Below, piece after piece: positions 54,157-62,127 of a DNA stretch of 64,000 bases (within the stretch, counting starts at the first letter, position 1; every line of letters starts with the position of its first letter). The notes beneath the pieces are model-generated. The model was given only the letters and a program-made list of their open reading frames with translations. It ran no database searches and was not told the DNA's origin. The DNA comes from Alphaproteobacteria bacterium (lineage in GTDB: Bacteria; Pseudomonadota; Alphaproteobacteria; Rhodospirillales; WMHbin7). The DNA is taken from NCBI GenBank assembly GCA_015231795.1, contig JADGAX010000006.1:1-64000 (forward strand). Direction: 5' to 3'. Made by a program: the position numbers and the translations under genes.

Positions 54157-54711
54157 CTAAAGTGTCAGCGCCCGATGAAACATTTGGAACGTATCGTTCG
54201 CCCCAGCTTTTGCTTTATCTAACATTTCACGCCGTGCAAGAGACCCTTCTAGATATTCTAGAAAGCTTTGCCATCTCTCTGCTGTGTTATTTCCGTGTGG
54301 GAGGAAAAACCCCAGGACTTCGGAAGGGTATCTGGAAATGAGGTGGCGATAGATCAGTTGCCCGCCCATGGACGAGCCTTCAATGACGTAAAATGCTCCG
54401 ATTCTGCTTGGTGCATCAGCCAATTTAGGCGCAGGAAGATCATGTGATGGCAGCTCACATCCAAGCACCGCCAGCCCAGATAAAAGCTTGGGCATTCGTG
54501 GCGTATAATTTAGCGCTTGGGCTTGTTCGGTATACATCAGCGCGGCTTCAAGTGTGCGATAGACCGTGACGAACCGCTGCAGTAACTCTCCGAGCTCTAG
54601 CGTAGAAAAGTCATCTGCAAACAAACGACGGTTGATCGGAGCTGCTTCAAGCTCCGCGTGAGCGGAGGCGGTTGATGCGCGCAACAGCCTCCAAGCTTGC
54701 CCCGTGCTCAA
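54157..54711 (-). CDS. bphO: Heme oxygenase of the bacteriophytochrome operon
   Basis: BphO degrades heme to biliverdin, the chromophore of bacteriophytochromes. The 184-residue protein fits the bacterial heme-oxygenase length and fold: STASAHAELEAAPINRRLF near the start (with a possible proximal His), ALNYTPRMPKLL, and the distal-helix segment GAFYVIEGSSMGGQLIYRHL. It starts in an ATGA overlap with bphP, upstream, so the photoreceptor and its chromophore supply are co-translated. The gene is more AT-rich than its surroundings. Confidence 0.9.
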   Translation of the reverse strand: MSTGQAWRLLRASTASAHAELEAAPINRRLFADDFSTLELGELLQRFVTVYRTLEAALMYTEQAQALNYTPRMPKLLSGLAVLGCELPSHDLPAPKLADAPSRIGAFYVIEGSSMGGQLIYRHLISRYPSEVLGFFLPHGNNTAERWQSFLEYLEGSLARREMLDKAKAGANDTFQMFHRALTL

Positions 54712-56948
54712 GACGCCGCGGCCTCGGCGGGGAAATGCAGGCTGACCGTTGTTCCGCGGCCCTCCTCGCTTTCCAGTTCCAGCTGCCCGCCGTGCAGTTC
54801 AATCAGCGACTTGACAATGGGCAACCCCAAGCCAGTTCCGGAGTGGCTGTGCGTTATATCGTTGTCCGCCTGACGAAAAGGTTCTAGGACATGTTTATGC
54901 TTATTCTTGGGAATCCCAATCCCAGTATCTGCCACCGACATAATTAAGCAACCGTCATGACCGCTCCGAGTGATAATCGTTACTGAGCCTCCTCGGGGAG
55001 TAAACTTGATCGCATTCGACAAAAGGTTCATCAGCATCTGCTTGATAAGACGCTCATCAACTAACGCAAACGGCAAGTCTGGTTCGTAGGATGTTTTAAT
55101 GGTCACCCCTTTTTCTCGGGCGATACCGACCATCAGTATAACAACGCGCTTCGCCAACTCGGATAAATCTTCTTTTCGAACCGACAGCTCAAGTTTTCCA
55201 GCCACCACTTTGGACAGGTCGAGCACGTCATTAATCATTGTGAGTAGGTGGGAACTCGCTTCGTGGATCAGCCCGAGACATTCCAGCTGTTTCGCCCCCA
55301 TATGTCCGTAGATGCCCATTTCAAGCATCTCTGTGAACCCCAACACGGCGTTCAGCGGCGTGCGCAGTTCGTGGCTCATATGGGCCAGGAAACGTGATTT
55401 TGCTTGGTCGCTTTCCTCTAGGCGCACGTTCAAGCTGCGAATGGTCCGCATCTGTCGAAGGATTACGTCGTTAAGTGCATTCCGCAGTGAGTGAGCAATC
55501 TCAATCTTCCAAGGAGCCCACGGCCGTGAATGGCCCCGCCGCTCCTCTACCCAGCGAGCAAAAGACCGTCGCGGAAGATAATTACCAGCTTCCTTATGCC
55601 GCGCCACTTGGTCGGGTGTCGCGCCGCCCCAGATAGTGGTGCGCACCGTCTCCGGCCGAAACCACAGGATCATGTGACGTCCTTCCTCACCGACCGTCAT
55701 GGCGAGAACGCCAGATGCATACTCAGTATGGACAGAAAAAGGAGGCAGAATGGAGGCCGTATGGTCGGTTGCAAAGACGCCGTCACTAAGATGTTGACGG
55801 CAGGCATGAGCAAGGGCAACCACTGAATCTTGGTCTGGAGCACGACCAATGGTTCGAACCTCCACATGCTCATCTGCATCCCGTTCATCGCGGTAAACGA
55901 CAGCCGCCCCTGAGGATGCGAAAAACAAGTCGGTAAGCTTGATGTCGCCGGAGATCAAGGGCGAAACAAAATCATCCGCTCCAGCAATCTGTTCGAGCAG
56001 TCTGGCATGTAGCACTACATGTTTGGCACGTGCATCGCGCTCGTCAGCAGTCTCCGTCGCTGAAAGACGCATGGATAACCCCGTAGTGATCGAAAGAATC
56101 CCCGTGCGAGCAGGAATAGATACGCGATGAGGGCGACGGTGGTGGCCAACCACTAAACCCCAGAGCCTTCCCTCATTGATGACTGACACCGACATGGCAC
56201 CGTCAACACCCAGATTTTCCTGATATAACCTGTGTACTGGAGACAAACTTCTCAATTGGCATGGCCCCAAGTCAAAAGGCCGTCCGTCTCTGGGATCCAG
56301 TGCTGGAGCTATAGGAACTGGCTCATAATCTCGGTACGGTACAAAACGGCAGCGACTCGTGAGGTAAAGTGCCCGGGCCTGTGCCGGAATGTCAGCAGAT
56401 GGAAAGCTGAACCCGATAAAGCTCTCAAGCCAGTCGTTCACCTTTGACTCGGCAACCACCTCTCCATGCCCCTCCTCAGTGAAGCGGTAGATCAGGACCC
56501 TTTCCATGCCTGATAATTGTCGGATCGCTCTGGCTGCCGTGTCTGAAAGCAACTCCAGTGTGTCCGAAGCATTTAGTGCGCTCAGCGTCTCATCCAGGTC
56601 GATCATGTGCTGAGGATCGGAGTGATCGACTTCGGTCAGCGGTTCTATTTCGATCAGGAGTGTTCGAGCAAGATGGTGGGTGTGAGCCATGTAAGCGCCT
56701 TCTACCAAGAAGGCTGGAGTGCCACAGTTCGGCACGAGTTCCGGCCAGACATCATCGATGCGTCGGCCCAGTAACGACCCACTGAGGTGTGGAATCATCT
56801 CATGGTTGGTGCTTGCAGCCAAAATTAATCTTGTTTGCGGGTCAACGCAAAGCAAAACCCCTTGGGGTTGAATACAGGCCGGAAAGTGAATGGGTTCGCG
56901 CTCGCATTCGTCTGACTGCACTGTCGATAAGCAAGTTTGATGTTTCAA
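54708..56948 (-). CDS. bphP: Bacteriophytochrome histidine kinase
   Basis: The 746-residue red/far-red photoreceptor has PAS (about 15-115), GAF (about 130-300), PHY (about 310-480) and histidine kinase parts. Cys15 in ECEREPIHFPACIQPQG matches the biliverdin-binding Cys of bacteriophytochromes. GAF has FPSADIPAQARALYL and SPVHRLYQENLGV, and the PHY tongue has PRRSF with WVEERRGHSRPW. The kinase has HMSHELRTPLN (phospho-His about 526) and an ATPase domain with LLSNAIKF, ADTGIGIP and GTGLGLP. The start is a TTG preceded by AGGAGG at 6 bases. No response regulator is adjacent. Confidence 0.94.
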   Translation of the reverse strand: MKHQTCLSTVQSDECEREPIHFPACIQPQGVLLCVDPQTRLILAASTNHEMIPHLSGSLLGRRIDDVWPELVPNCGTPAFLVEGAYMAHTHHLARTLLIEIEPLTEVDHSDPQHMIDLDETLSALNASDTLELLSDTAARAIRQLSGMERVLIYRFTEEGHGEVVAESKVNDWLESFIGFSFPSADIPAQARALYLTSRCRFVPYRDYEPVPIAPALDPRDGRPFDLGPCQLRSLSPVHRLYQENLGVDGAMSVSVINEGRLWGLVVGHHRRPHRVSIPARTGILSITTGLSMRLSATETADERDARAKHVVLHARLLEQIAGADDFVSPLISGDIKLTDLFFASSGAAVVYRDERDADEHVEVRTIGRAPDQDSVVALAHACRQHLSDGVFATDHTASILPPFSVHTEYASGVLAMTVGEEGRHMILWFRPETVRTTIWGGATPDQVARHKEAGNYLPRRSFARWVEERRGHSRPWAPWKIEIAHSLRNALNDVILRQMRTIRSLNVRLEESDQAKSRFLAHMSHELRTPLNAVLGFTEMLEMGIYGHMGAKQLECLGLIHEASSHLLTMINDVLDLSKVVAGKLELSVRKEDLSELAKRVVILMVGIAREKGVTIKTSYEPDLPFALVDERLIKQMLMNLLSNAIKFTPRGGSVTIITRSGHDGCLIMSVADTGIGIPKNKHKHVLEPFRQADNDITHSHSGTGLGLPIVKSLIELHGGQLELESEEGRGTTVSLHFPAEAAAS

Positions 56949-57263
56949 TCCAAACCTCCTGCCTGAGATAGCGAACGGGCCTATCGATGATTTATTCCAA
57001 AAGCAGTATAACATCCGCTGGCGTAACTGGCGACAAGGGAGGTATCTTGCAGGTCGCGCCTATGCGAGCTTCGGCACTCTCTATGCACCGGATCGCAAGA
57101 GCGCAGCCTGCAAGGACTTTAGGTCTGTTAACATTGGCTTGCGTTGTTGAGCGATAAAACTGGTGATGCAAGAACTTTTCACGAATCATTGTTTGCGACC
57201 TAACCGAGCCCAAGTTCGGTATAAGCCAATGCATGTCCGCGCACGACGATTTGTGGCGATGGC
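56949..57263. other. Region upstream of bphP
   Basis: These 315 bases lie between the stop of the pentapeptide-repeat gene and the bphP start, both on the minus strand. They must hold the bphP promoter. A 122-codon frame across it lacks a ribosome-binding site and has no recognisable product. No operator repeat was found. Confidence 0.4.
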
Positions 57264-58682
57264 TTAGCGAAGCCGAAAATGATTGCGGATGGCTTGCAGG
57301 AACAAGAACAGCAGCAATGCGCCGATGAGGGATTGGATGATGGATAGAAGTTCGATGCATAACGGCATCTCAAGTTCTTTGCCAAACAATCGTTCCATCA
57401 CCTTTGCCTGAACCGGGCTGAGGCTGGTGGCGAATGGCAACGCATGACCCAGCGTGAAGCTGAAAATGTCTTTCAAGTATCCCCATGGCATCGGACGAAC
57501 ACCGCTTGGTGCGAGAAATATTTCAAACAATTTTGTGCTGTCGGCTAGCAATAAATATAGCGGGAGAAAGAACGTAAGATTGAGACATGCGAACTTGCCA
57601 AGCGGCCTTTTGGCACTTCGCCCGCAATCTGATAAACGATCATAAGCCTCCAACAGAAGGATTGGCCCCCAGGGGGAACGCAGAGAAAGCAGCAACCTCA
57701 GCTTCAACAACAGAAGCTTCGAGTCCCATTGAGTTTCTGCCCGACGGATAAGCCCCCTCTTTCCAAAAAGAAATCTAAGATTTGCACCTCTCCATGCCTC
57801 AATTTTGACTCCTCGTTCGGATTTGCGCTCAAGGACAAAAAGATCATGCGCAACATCGTGGGCATTGGCTTCTTCCATTATTTTTCTTAAGCGGCGAAGA
57901 CGGGTGGGATAATTCACAACATTCCCAGCCCAACCATCTGCGAGTTTATTCATTTCAAACCACATATATTTTGGCCGCGGCCCAAATATCTTGAAACTAG
58001 CTCCTATCCAATCAGCTTTTTCAGCACCTTCCCAGCCGTCGAATTCCGGCGGCTCATGGAAAATTGCATTTGTGAAAATGGCGAACCGCTTAAATTTGCA
58101 TGCACTGAAATCGGAGTGAAGGAATACCGCACCGTTGAAATCAACTCTGGTTATAAAATTTGCATTTTTGAACTGGGCCGCATAGTAGAACCCCGCCCCT
58201 TGGAATGAGACATCAGAATTGAACTTCACGCTTTCAAACGTTGCCTCATTGCCAAATCTTGCGCTGATAAACTCAGCGAACATTCCAAAAACCGCATCGG
58301 AAAAATCAGCTTTCAACCCAAATTCTGCTCTATTGAAATTCGCGCCGATTCCAAAATTTGCCTTCCTAAAATTTGCACCAGAGAAAAAGTGTGTCCCTTC
58401 AAAATTGGCGCGATTTCCCATACAGGCCCCGCTGAAATTTGGCGGGCCGGGCTGAATAAATTGGACCCCTGAAAAATTGACAGGGTTAGTTGTATCGACC
58501 TCGTTTTCTCCTCGAGTTGGCGGCGTCGGCACCGGCGTTGGCGCCAATTTTTCCGCCAAGTCAGCCGCCTCTTCCTCCGTCAATTCCCCCTTGATCCACT
58601 TGTTCCAGGTCGGAACGCCAAGCCGGATCAGCTTGAGGTAGGGGATGGCGTGTTCGGGGTCTTTGTAAGGTTCATCGGCCAT
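57264..58682 (-). CDS. Pentapeptide-repeat protein with C-terminal membrane domain
   Basis: The 472-residue protein has an N-terminal segment with WNKWIKGELTEEEA, a Pro-rich linker, and about 20 pentapeptide units (roughly 75-220, with A/N-x-F periodicity such as ANFRKANFGIGANFNRAEFG) that would form a right-handed beta-helix. A helical section follows (NKLADGWAGNVVNYPTRLRRLRKIMEEA). Two or three membrane segments (TFFLPLYLLLAD, LLSIIQSLIGALLLFLFLQAI) end the protein in RNHFRLR. This layout occurs in a family with unknown function in related bacteria. ATG at 58682 was chosen, but the ribosome-binding site is weak. AT-rich, same strand as bphP. Confidence 0.8.
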   Translation of the reverse strand: MADEPYKDPEHAIPYLKLIRLGVPTWNKWIKGELTEEEAADLAEKLAPTPVPTPPTRGENEVDTTNPVNFSGVQFIQPGPPNFSGACMGNRANFEGTHFFSGANFRKANFGIGANFNRAEFGLKADFSDAVFGMFAEFISARFGNEATFESVKFNSDVSFQGAGFYYAAQFKNANFITRVDFNGAVFLHSDFSACKFKRFAIFTNAIFHEPPEFDGWEGAEKADWIGASFKIFGPRPKYMWFEMNKLADGWAGNVVNYPTRLRRLRKIMEEANAHDVAHDLFVLERKSERGVKIEAWRGANLRFLFGKRGLIRRAETQWDSKLLLLKLRLLLSLRSPWGPILLLEAYDRLSDCGRSAKRPLGKFACLNLTFFLPLYLLLADSTKLFEIFLAPSGVRPMPWGYLKDIFSFTLGHALPFATSLSPVQAKVMERLFGKELEMPLCIELLSIIQSLIGALLLFLFLQAIRNHFRLR

Positions 58683-58801
58683 GCGCAAAACTAACACGCG
58701 CAGGATGGATTGGAAATTCCCTTGTGAACTCGAGGGGCAGCCCCCCCTCACCCGGACGCTTGCGCGTCCACCCTCTCCCGAAGGGGAGAGGTTTTCTTGC
58801 C

Positions 58802-58840
58802 CCCCAACGAAAAAGGCCGCCCAAGCGGACGGCCCAAATC
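58802..58840 (-). terminator. 39-bp terminator, copy B
   Basis: This copy is identical to 53519-53557 and directly follows the stop of the small gene at 58860-59099, so it is in a normal position to terminate that gene. Stem GGCCGTCC / GGGCGGCC followed by TTTTT. Confidence 0.85.
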
Positions 58841-58859
58841 AATCAACCTGTTTGTTGGT

Positions 58860-59099
58860 TTACGCGCGCAATTGATCGCGCACGCGGGCGACCAAGGTGG
58901 CCAGATCTTCCTGGGCGATGCCGTCGCTGGCCAGCATGCGGGCCATCATGGGATCGCCCAGCACCTCGGCCATGCTAGGTTCGTCATTGCCCGAGAAGCG
59001 GCGGCCCTCGCCACTTAGCGAATGGGGTCCCCAGGCACAGTTCTGCAACGACATGGACAGAGGCGAGAGCGCCGGTGATCGGCGGGCAAGGTGCGGCAT
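58860..59099 (-). CDS. Small protein of unknown function
   Basis: The 79-residue product begins MPHLARRSPALSPLSMSLQNCAWGPHS and ends SDGIAQEDLATLVARVRDQLRA, an amphipathic helix. No family is recognised. The start at 59099 is preceded by AAGGAG at suitable spacing, and an intrinsic terminator follows the stop. It is therefore probably expressed, though its role is unknown. The upstream 200 bases are very AT-rich and could hold its promoter. Confidence 0.6.
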   Translation of the reverse strand: MPHLARRSPALSPLSMSLQNCAWGPHSLSGEGRRFSGNDEPSMAEVLGDPMMARMLASDGIAQEDLATLVARVRDQLRA

Positions 59100-59305
59100 G
59101 GCGTTTCTCCTTCCCACGGCTGGTTGTTGCAAAAGAGACTAAACGAAATCAAATAAAAAGTAAAGCAAAGCAAATAATCGCAATTAGTTAAAATTTGATT
59201 TAATGAAGAGACAAAACTAATATTGCATTGCAAAAACTGAATGCGTCATCTCTTCTGCCATATGGTTGGCATCGCCCTGGGTTTCAACCCTTGAAGATGC
59301 GGGGG

Positions 59306-60154
59306 TTAGCCTTTTTCCTGCGCCAAAGCCAGGGAACGCACGGCATCAACCGATAGCCCACCCTCTCGCAGCGCACGCAAACTTTGCGCCCCATCGCGCT
59401 TGGCCAAACGCTGCCCCAAGGGTCCCATCAGCAACGGATGATGACGCCACTGGGGGACAGTCAGCCCCAGCAGGGCTTGCAGCAGGCGGTGGATATGCGT
59501 GGCCTCGAACAGATCCTGCCCTCTGGTCACCAAGGTCACGCCTTGCAGATGATCGTCCAGCGTCACCGCCAGATGATAGCTGGTGGGCGTGTCCTTGCGG
59601 GCCAGCACCACATCGCCGAAAATTTCCGGCCTGGCAAGCTGTTCGCCTTGATCGAGATCGCGCCAAGTCAGCGCGCCCGCCATCGCTTGGGCGCGTTCCA
59701 TATCCAGGCGCAGGGCAAAGGGCTGGCCCTGGCCGATCCGCTCCGCCCGCTGGCCCGCATCCATCCGCTTGCATAGGCCGGGATAGATGGGGCCATCCGG
59801 GCCGTGCGGCGCCTGGCCCGACGCAGCGATATCCTTCCTGGTGCAAAAACAAGGATACAGCAGCCCCATGGATTCCAGCCTGTCCAGCGCCGACTTGTAA
59901 TCATTCATCTCAGCCGACTGGCGGCGCACCGGCATTTCCCAAGACAGGCCCAGCCAGGACAAATCTTCGTAGATGGCGGTTTCGAAGTCGGGCTTGCAGC
60001 GCACGGGATCGATATCCTCGATGCGCAAGATGAAGCGCCCGCCCGTTCTTTTGGCCTCGCGCTCGGCGAACAGAGCAGAATAGGCATGGCCCAGATGCAG
60101 CCATCCGGTCGGGCTGGGCGCGAAACGGGTAACGAGGGCGGATGAAATGGTCAC
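59306..60154 (-). CDS. gluQ: Glutamyl-Q tRNA(Asp) synthetase
   Basis: GluQ-RS charges glutamate onto queuosine in tRNA-Asp. The 282-residue protein is a truncated GluRS catalytic core without the anticodon-binding domain: RFAPSPTGWLHLGHAYSAL (HIGH motif as HLGH), RIEDIDPVRCKPDFETAIYEDLSWLGLSW, a Cys-rich LYPCFCTRKDI and a modified KMSKS region RLAKRDGAQSL. The start is a GTG at 60154 with AAGGAAG upstream. It is divergent from the HNH nuclease gene. Confidence 0.94.
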   Translation of the reverse strand: MTISSALVTRFAPSPTGWLHLGHAYSALFAEREAKRTGGRFILRIEDIDPVRCKPDFETAIYEDLSWLGLSWEMPVRRQSAEMNDYKSALDRLESMGLLYPCFCTRKDIAASGQAPHGPDGPIYPGLCKRMDAGQRAERIGQGQPFALRLDMERAQAMAGALTWRDLDQGEQLARPEIFGDVVLARKDTPTSYHLAVTLDDHLQGVTLVTRGQDLFEATHIHRLLQALLGLTVPQWRHHPLLMGPLGQRLAKRDGAQSLRALREGGLSVDAVRSLALAQEKG

Positions 60155-60234
60155 GCAGGCGTCACAACTTCCTTAGTGTCATCTTAACCTGAACCTACTA
60201 TATTTAGCGAACCTAAGCGATAGCTGGAGGACGG

Positions 60235-60789
60235 ATGTTCGATGGCTGCCAAGCTCTTGTCCTGAACGCCGATTTCAGGCCGCTCTCTTATTTTCCCTTG
60301 TCCTTGTGGGCGTGGCAGGACGCCGTCAAAGCGGTGGTGACGGATCGCGTGCATGTGCTGAGCGAGTATGATCAGGTCATTCACTCGCCCCGCCGGTCGC
60401 TTAGCCTGCCCAGCGTCATCGCGCTCAAGGATTTCGTCCCGGTGGCCAGACGCCCGGCCTTCACGCGCTTCAATGTGTTCCTGCGCGACCGCTTCACCTG
60501 CCAATATTGCAACCAGCCCTTCGCCTCGCATGACCTGACCTTCGACCATGTGATTCCCCGCTCGAAGGGCGGGCGCACCAACTGGGCCAATGTGGTCACC
60601 GCCTGCCAAGCCTGCAATCTGGTCAAGGGCTGCCGCCTGCCGCAAGAGGCGGGCATGCATCCCAGAACGCCGCCCGCCCCGCCCAGCTCGATTCAGTTGC
60701 GCGAAAACGGGCGTGGCTTTCCGCCCAACCACCTGCATCAAAGTTGGCGCGATTATCTTTACTGGGATAGCGAATTGGAAAGTGTTTAG
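60235..60789 (+). CDS. HNH endonuclease family protein
   Basis: The 184-residue protein has the HNH fold with treble clef: RDRFTCQYCNQPF (first Cys pair), LTFDHVIPRSKGGRTNWANVVTACQACNLVKG, with His of FDHV, Asn of TNWANVV and second Cys pair CQAC. This is the widespread stand-alone HNH type with an N-terminal 'LVLNADFRPLSYFPL' start whose cellular role is not established. ATG follows GGAGGAC. Its stop overlaps the dsbB stop region convergently by four bases. Confidence 0.9.
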   Translation: MFDGCQALVLNADFRPLSYFPLSLWAWQDAVKAVVTDRVHVLSEYDQVIHSPRRSLSLPSVIALKDFVPVARRPAFTRFNVFLRDRFTCQYCNQPFASHDLTFDHVIPRSKGGRTNWANVVTACQACNLVKGCRLPQEAGMHPRTPPAPPSSIQLRENGRGFPPNHLHQSWRDYLYWDSELESV

Positions 60790-61271
60790 GGGACTCGTTT
60801 CTTAGCGCCCCACAGGGCAATCGCCGCGAACAAGGGCGAGAAAACCGCGTTCCAGCCCGCCATCGACAGGCCCAGCAGATAGAAGGGTGGCTCGTCGCAA
60901 CGCACCACCGGGGCCGCCATCAATTGACGACGCAATTCCTCGACGGTTTGCGCTGGACTGGCGTTGCCGGTGCATTCCGATTCCCAGCGCCACCAATGCG
61001 CCTCGACGCCCGCGTGAAACAGGGCGATGCCAGCCCCGACGGCGAAAAGCGCGCTGGCGCCGTACAAGGCCAAGCGCCGATTTTCCTCGCCATGCCAAGG
61101 CCCCAGCGCATAGGCCCCCAAAGCCAGGGCCAGCACATAGGGAACGCGCTGCCACAGGCACAAAATGCAGGGCGGGAAGCCCAGCACATGCTCGCTGAAC
61201 AAAGCGCCCGCCAGCGCCGTGACGGGGATCAGGAAAACCAGGGCGGCGGCGGCATCCAGGCGCTTGATCAT
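60786..61271 (-). CDS. dsbB: Disulfide bond formation protein B
   Basis: DsbB reoxidises DsbA with quinone in the inner membrane. The 161-residue protein has four membrane segments, the first periplasmic CxxC motif as CILC (FPPCILCLWQRVPY) and the second pair in ECTGNASPAQ and VVRCDEPPF. ATG at 61271 with GAGG upstream was chosen; an ATG at 61286 overlapping the upstream stop (ATGA) would add five residues. The gene follows the DedA-type gene on the same strand. Confidence 0.92.
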   Translation of the reverse strand: MIKRLDAAAALVFLIPVTALAGALFSEHVLGFPPCILCLWQRVPYVLALALGAYALGPWHGEENRRLALYGASALFAVGAGIALFHAGVEAHWWRWESECTGNASPAQTVEELRRQLMAAPVVRCDEPPFYLLGLSMAGWNAVFSPLFAAIALWGAKKRVP

Positions 61272-61282
61272 GAGAGCTGGCC

Positions 61283-61873
61283 TCATCCGTGATTCAGCAG
61301 CACCTTGACCAGCACGAAGCCGCCGATCAGGCAGACGGCGAAAACGGTGGTCACCAGCCCCAGGCGCTTTTCGATGAAGTCGCGCACCGGAGCGCCATAT
61401 TTCCACAACAAGGCGGCCACCAGATAGAAACGCATGGCCCGCACGATGATCGAAGTGATGGTGAACAGAAAAATATCCATCTTGGCGACACCCGCCGTGA
61501 TGGTGATCAGCTTGTAGGGGATGATGGGGATCATGCCCTTGATCATCATGATCTTGATGGCGTTGTCGTTGAAGGCCTGCTTGGCGACCTCGAATTCATG
61601 CTGCAGGCGATAGGCCGAGACGATCCATTCACCCACCGTCTCATACAGAAAATAGCCGATCGCATAGCCGAAACAGCCGCCGATCACCGAGGCCAGGGTG
61701 CATATGCCGGCGTAACGCCAGGCCTTCTTGCGGTCGGCCAGCACCATGGGCACCAGCATGACGTCGGGCGGAATGGGAAAGAACGAGCTTTCAATGAAGG
61801 AGACCATGGCCAGCCACCAGGCGGCATGCCGATGCTGGGCCAATTCCATGGTTTTATTGTACAGACGGCGCAT
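61283..61873 (-). CDS. DedA/YqaA-family membrane protein
   Basis: The 196-residue protein has about five membrane segments with WWLAMVSFIESSFFPIPPDVMLVPMVLA, GCFGYAIGYFLYE and KGMIPIIPYKLITITAGV, the pattern of the VTT/DedA-type (YqaA) family. Such proteins act in lipid transport or membrane homeostasis; the precise role here is unknown. It is followed on the same strand by dsbB. Confidence 0.92.
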   Translation of the reverse strand: MRRLYNKTMELAQHRHAAWWLAMVSFIESSFFPIPPDVMLVPMVLADRKKAWRYAGICTLASVIGGCFGYAIGYFLYETVGEWIVSAYRLQHEFEVAKQAFNDNAIKIMMIKGMIPIIPYKLITITAGVAKMDIFLFTITSIIVRAMRFYLVAALLWKYGAPVRDFIEKRLGLVTTVFAVCLIGGFVLVKVLLNHG

Positions 61874-62019
61874 CGGGGCTTGTCCTTTGGCGGGGTGGGC
61901 CTTGGGTTTAACAGGCTAGCCCTTGGTCAGCAATTAAGAAAGAAGCGGAAAACACCAGATAAGCCGTTGACCTGGGATGATCTGTGGCTATGATCGCCGC
62001 CTGCGTCCAAGCGCCCGGT

Positions 62020-62105
62020 GCCCCAGTGGCGGAATGGTAGACGCGGCAGACTCAAAATCTGTTGTAGGCAACTACGTGCTGGTTCGAGTCCGGCCTGGGG
62101 CACCA
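62020..62105 (+). tRNA. tRNA-Leu (anticodon CAA)
   Basis: The 86-base class II tRNA has acceptor stem GCCCCAG / CTGGGGC with CCA encoded, an anticodon stem GCAGA / TCTGT around loop CTCAAAA (anticodon CAA), a long variable arm (TGTAGGCAACTACG) and T-loop GGTTCGAGTCC. It is the only tRNA on the plus strand in the window. Confidence 0.97.
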
Positions 62106-62127
62106 AGCTTTTCAAGCGGTTATTTTG

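Noticed and set aside
56992-57360. A 122-codon minus-strand frame upstream of bphP
   Set aside because: It overlaps the end of the pentapeptide-repeat gene, is low in recognisable features and lacks a start signal.
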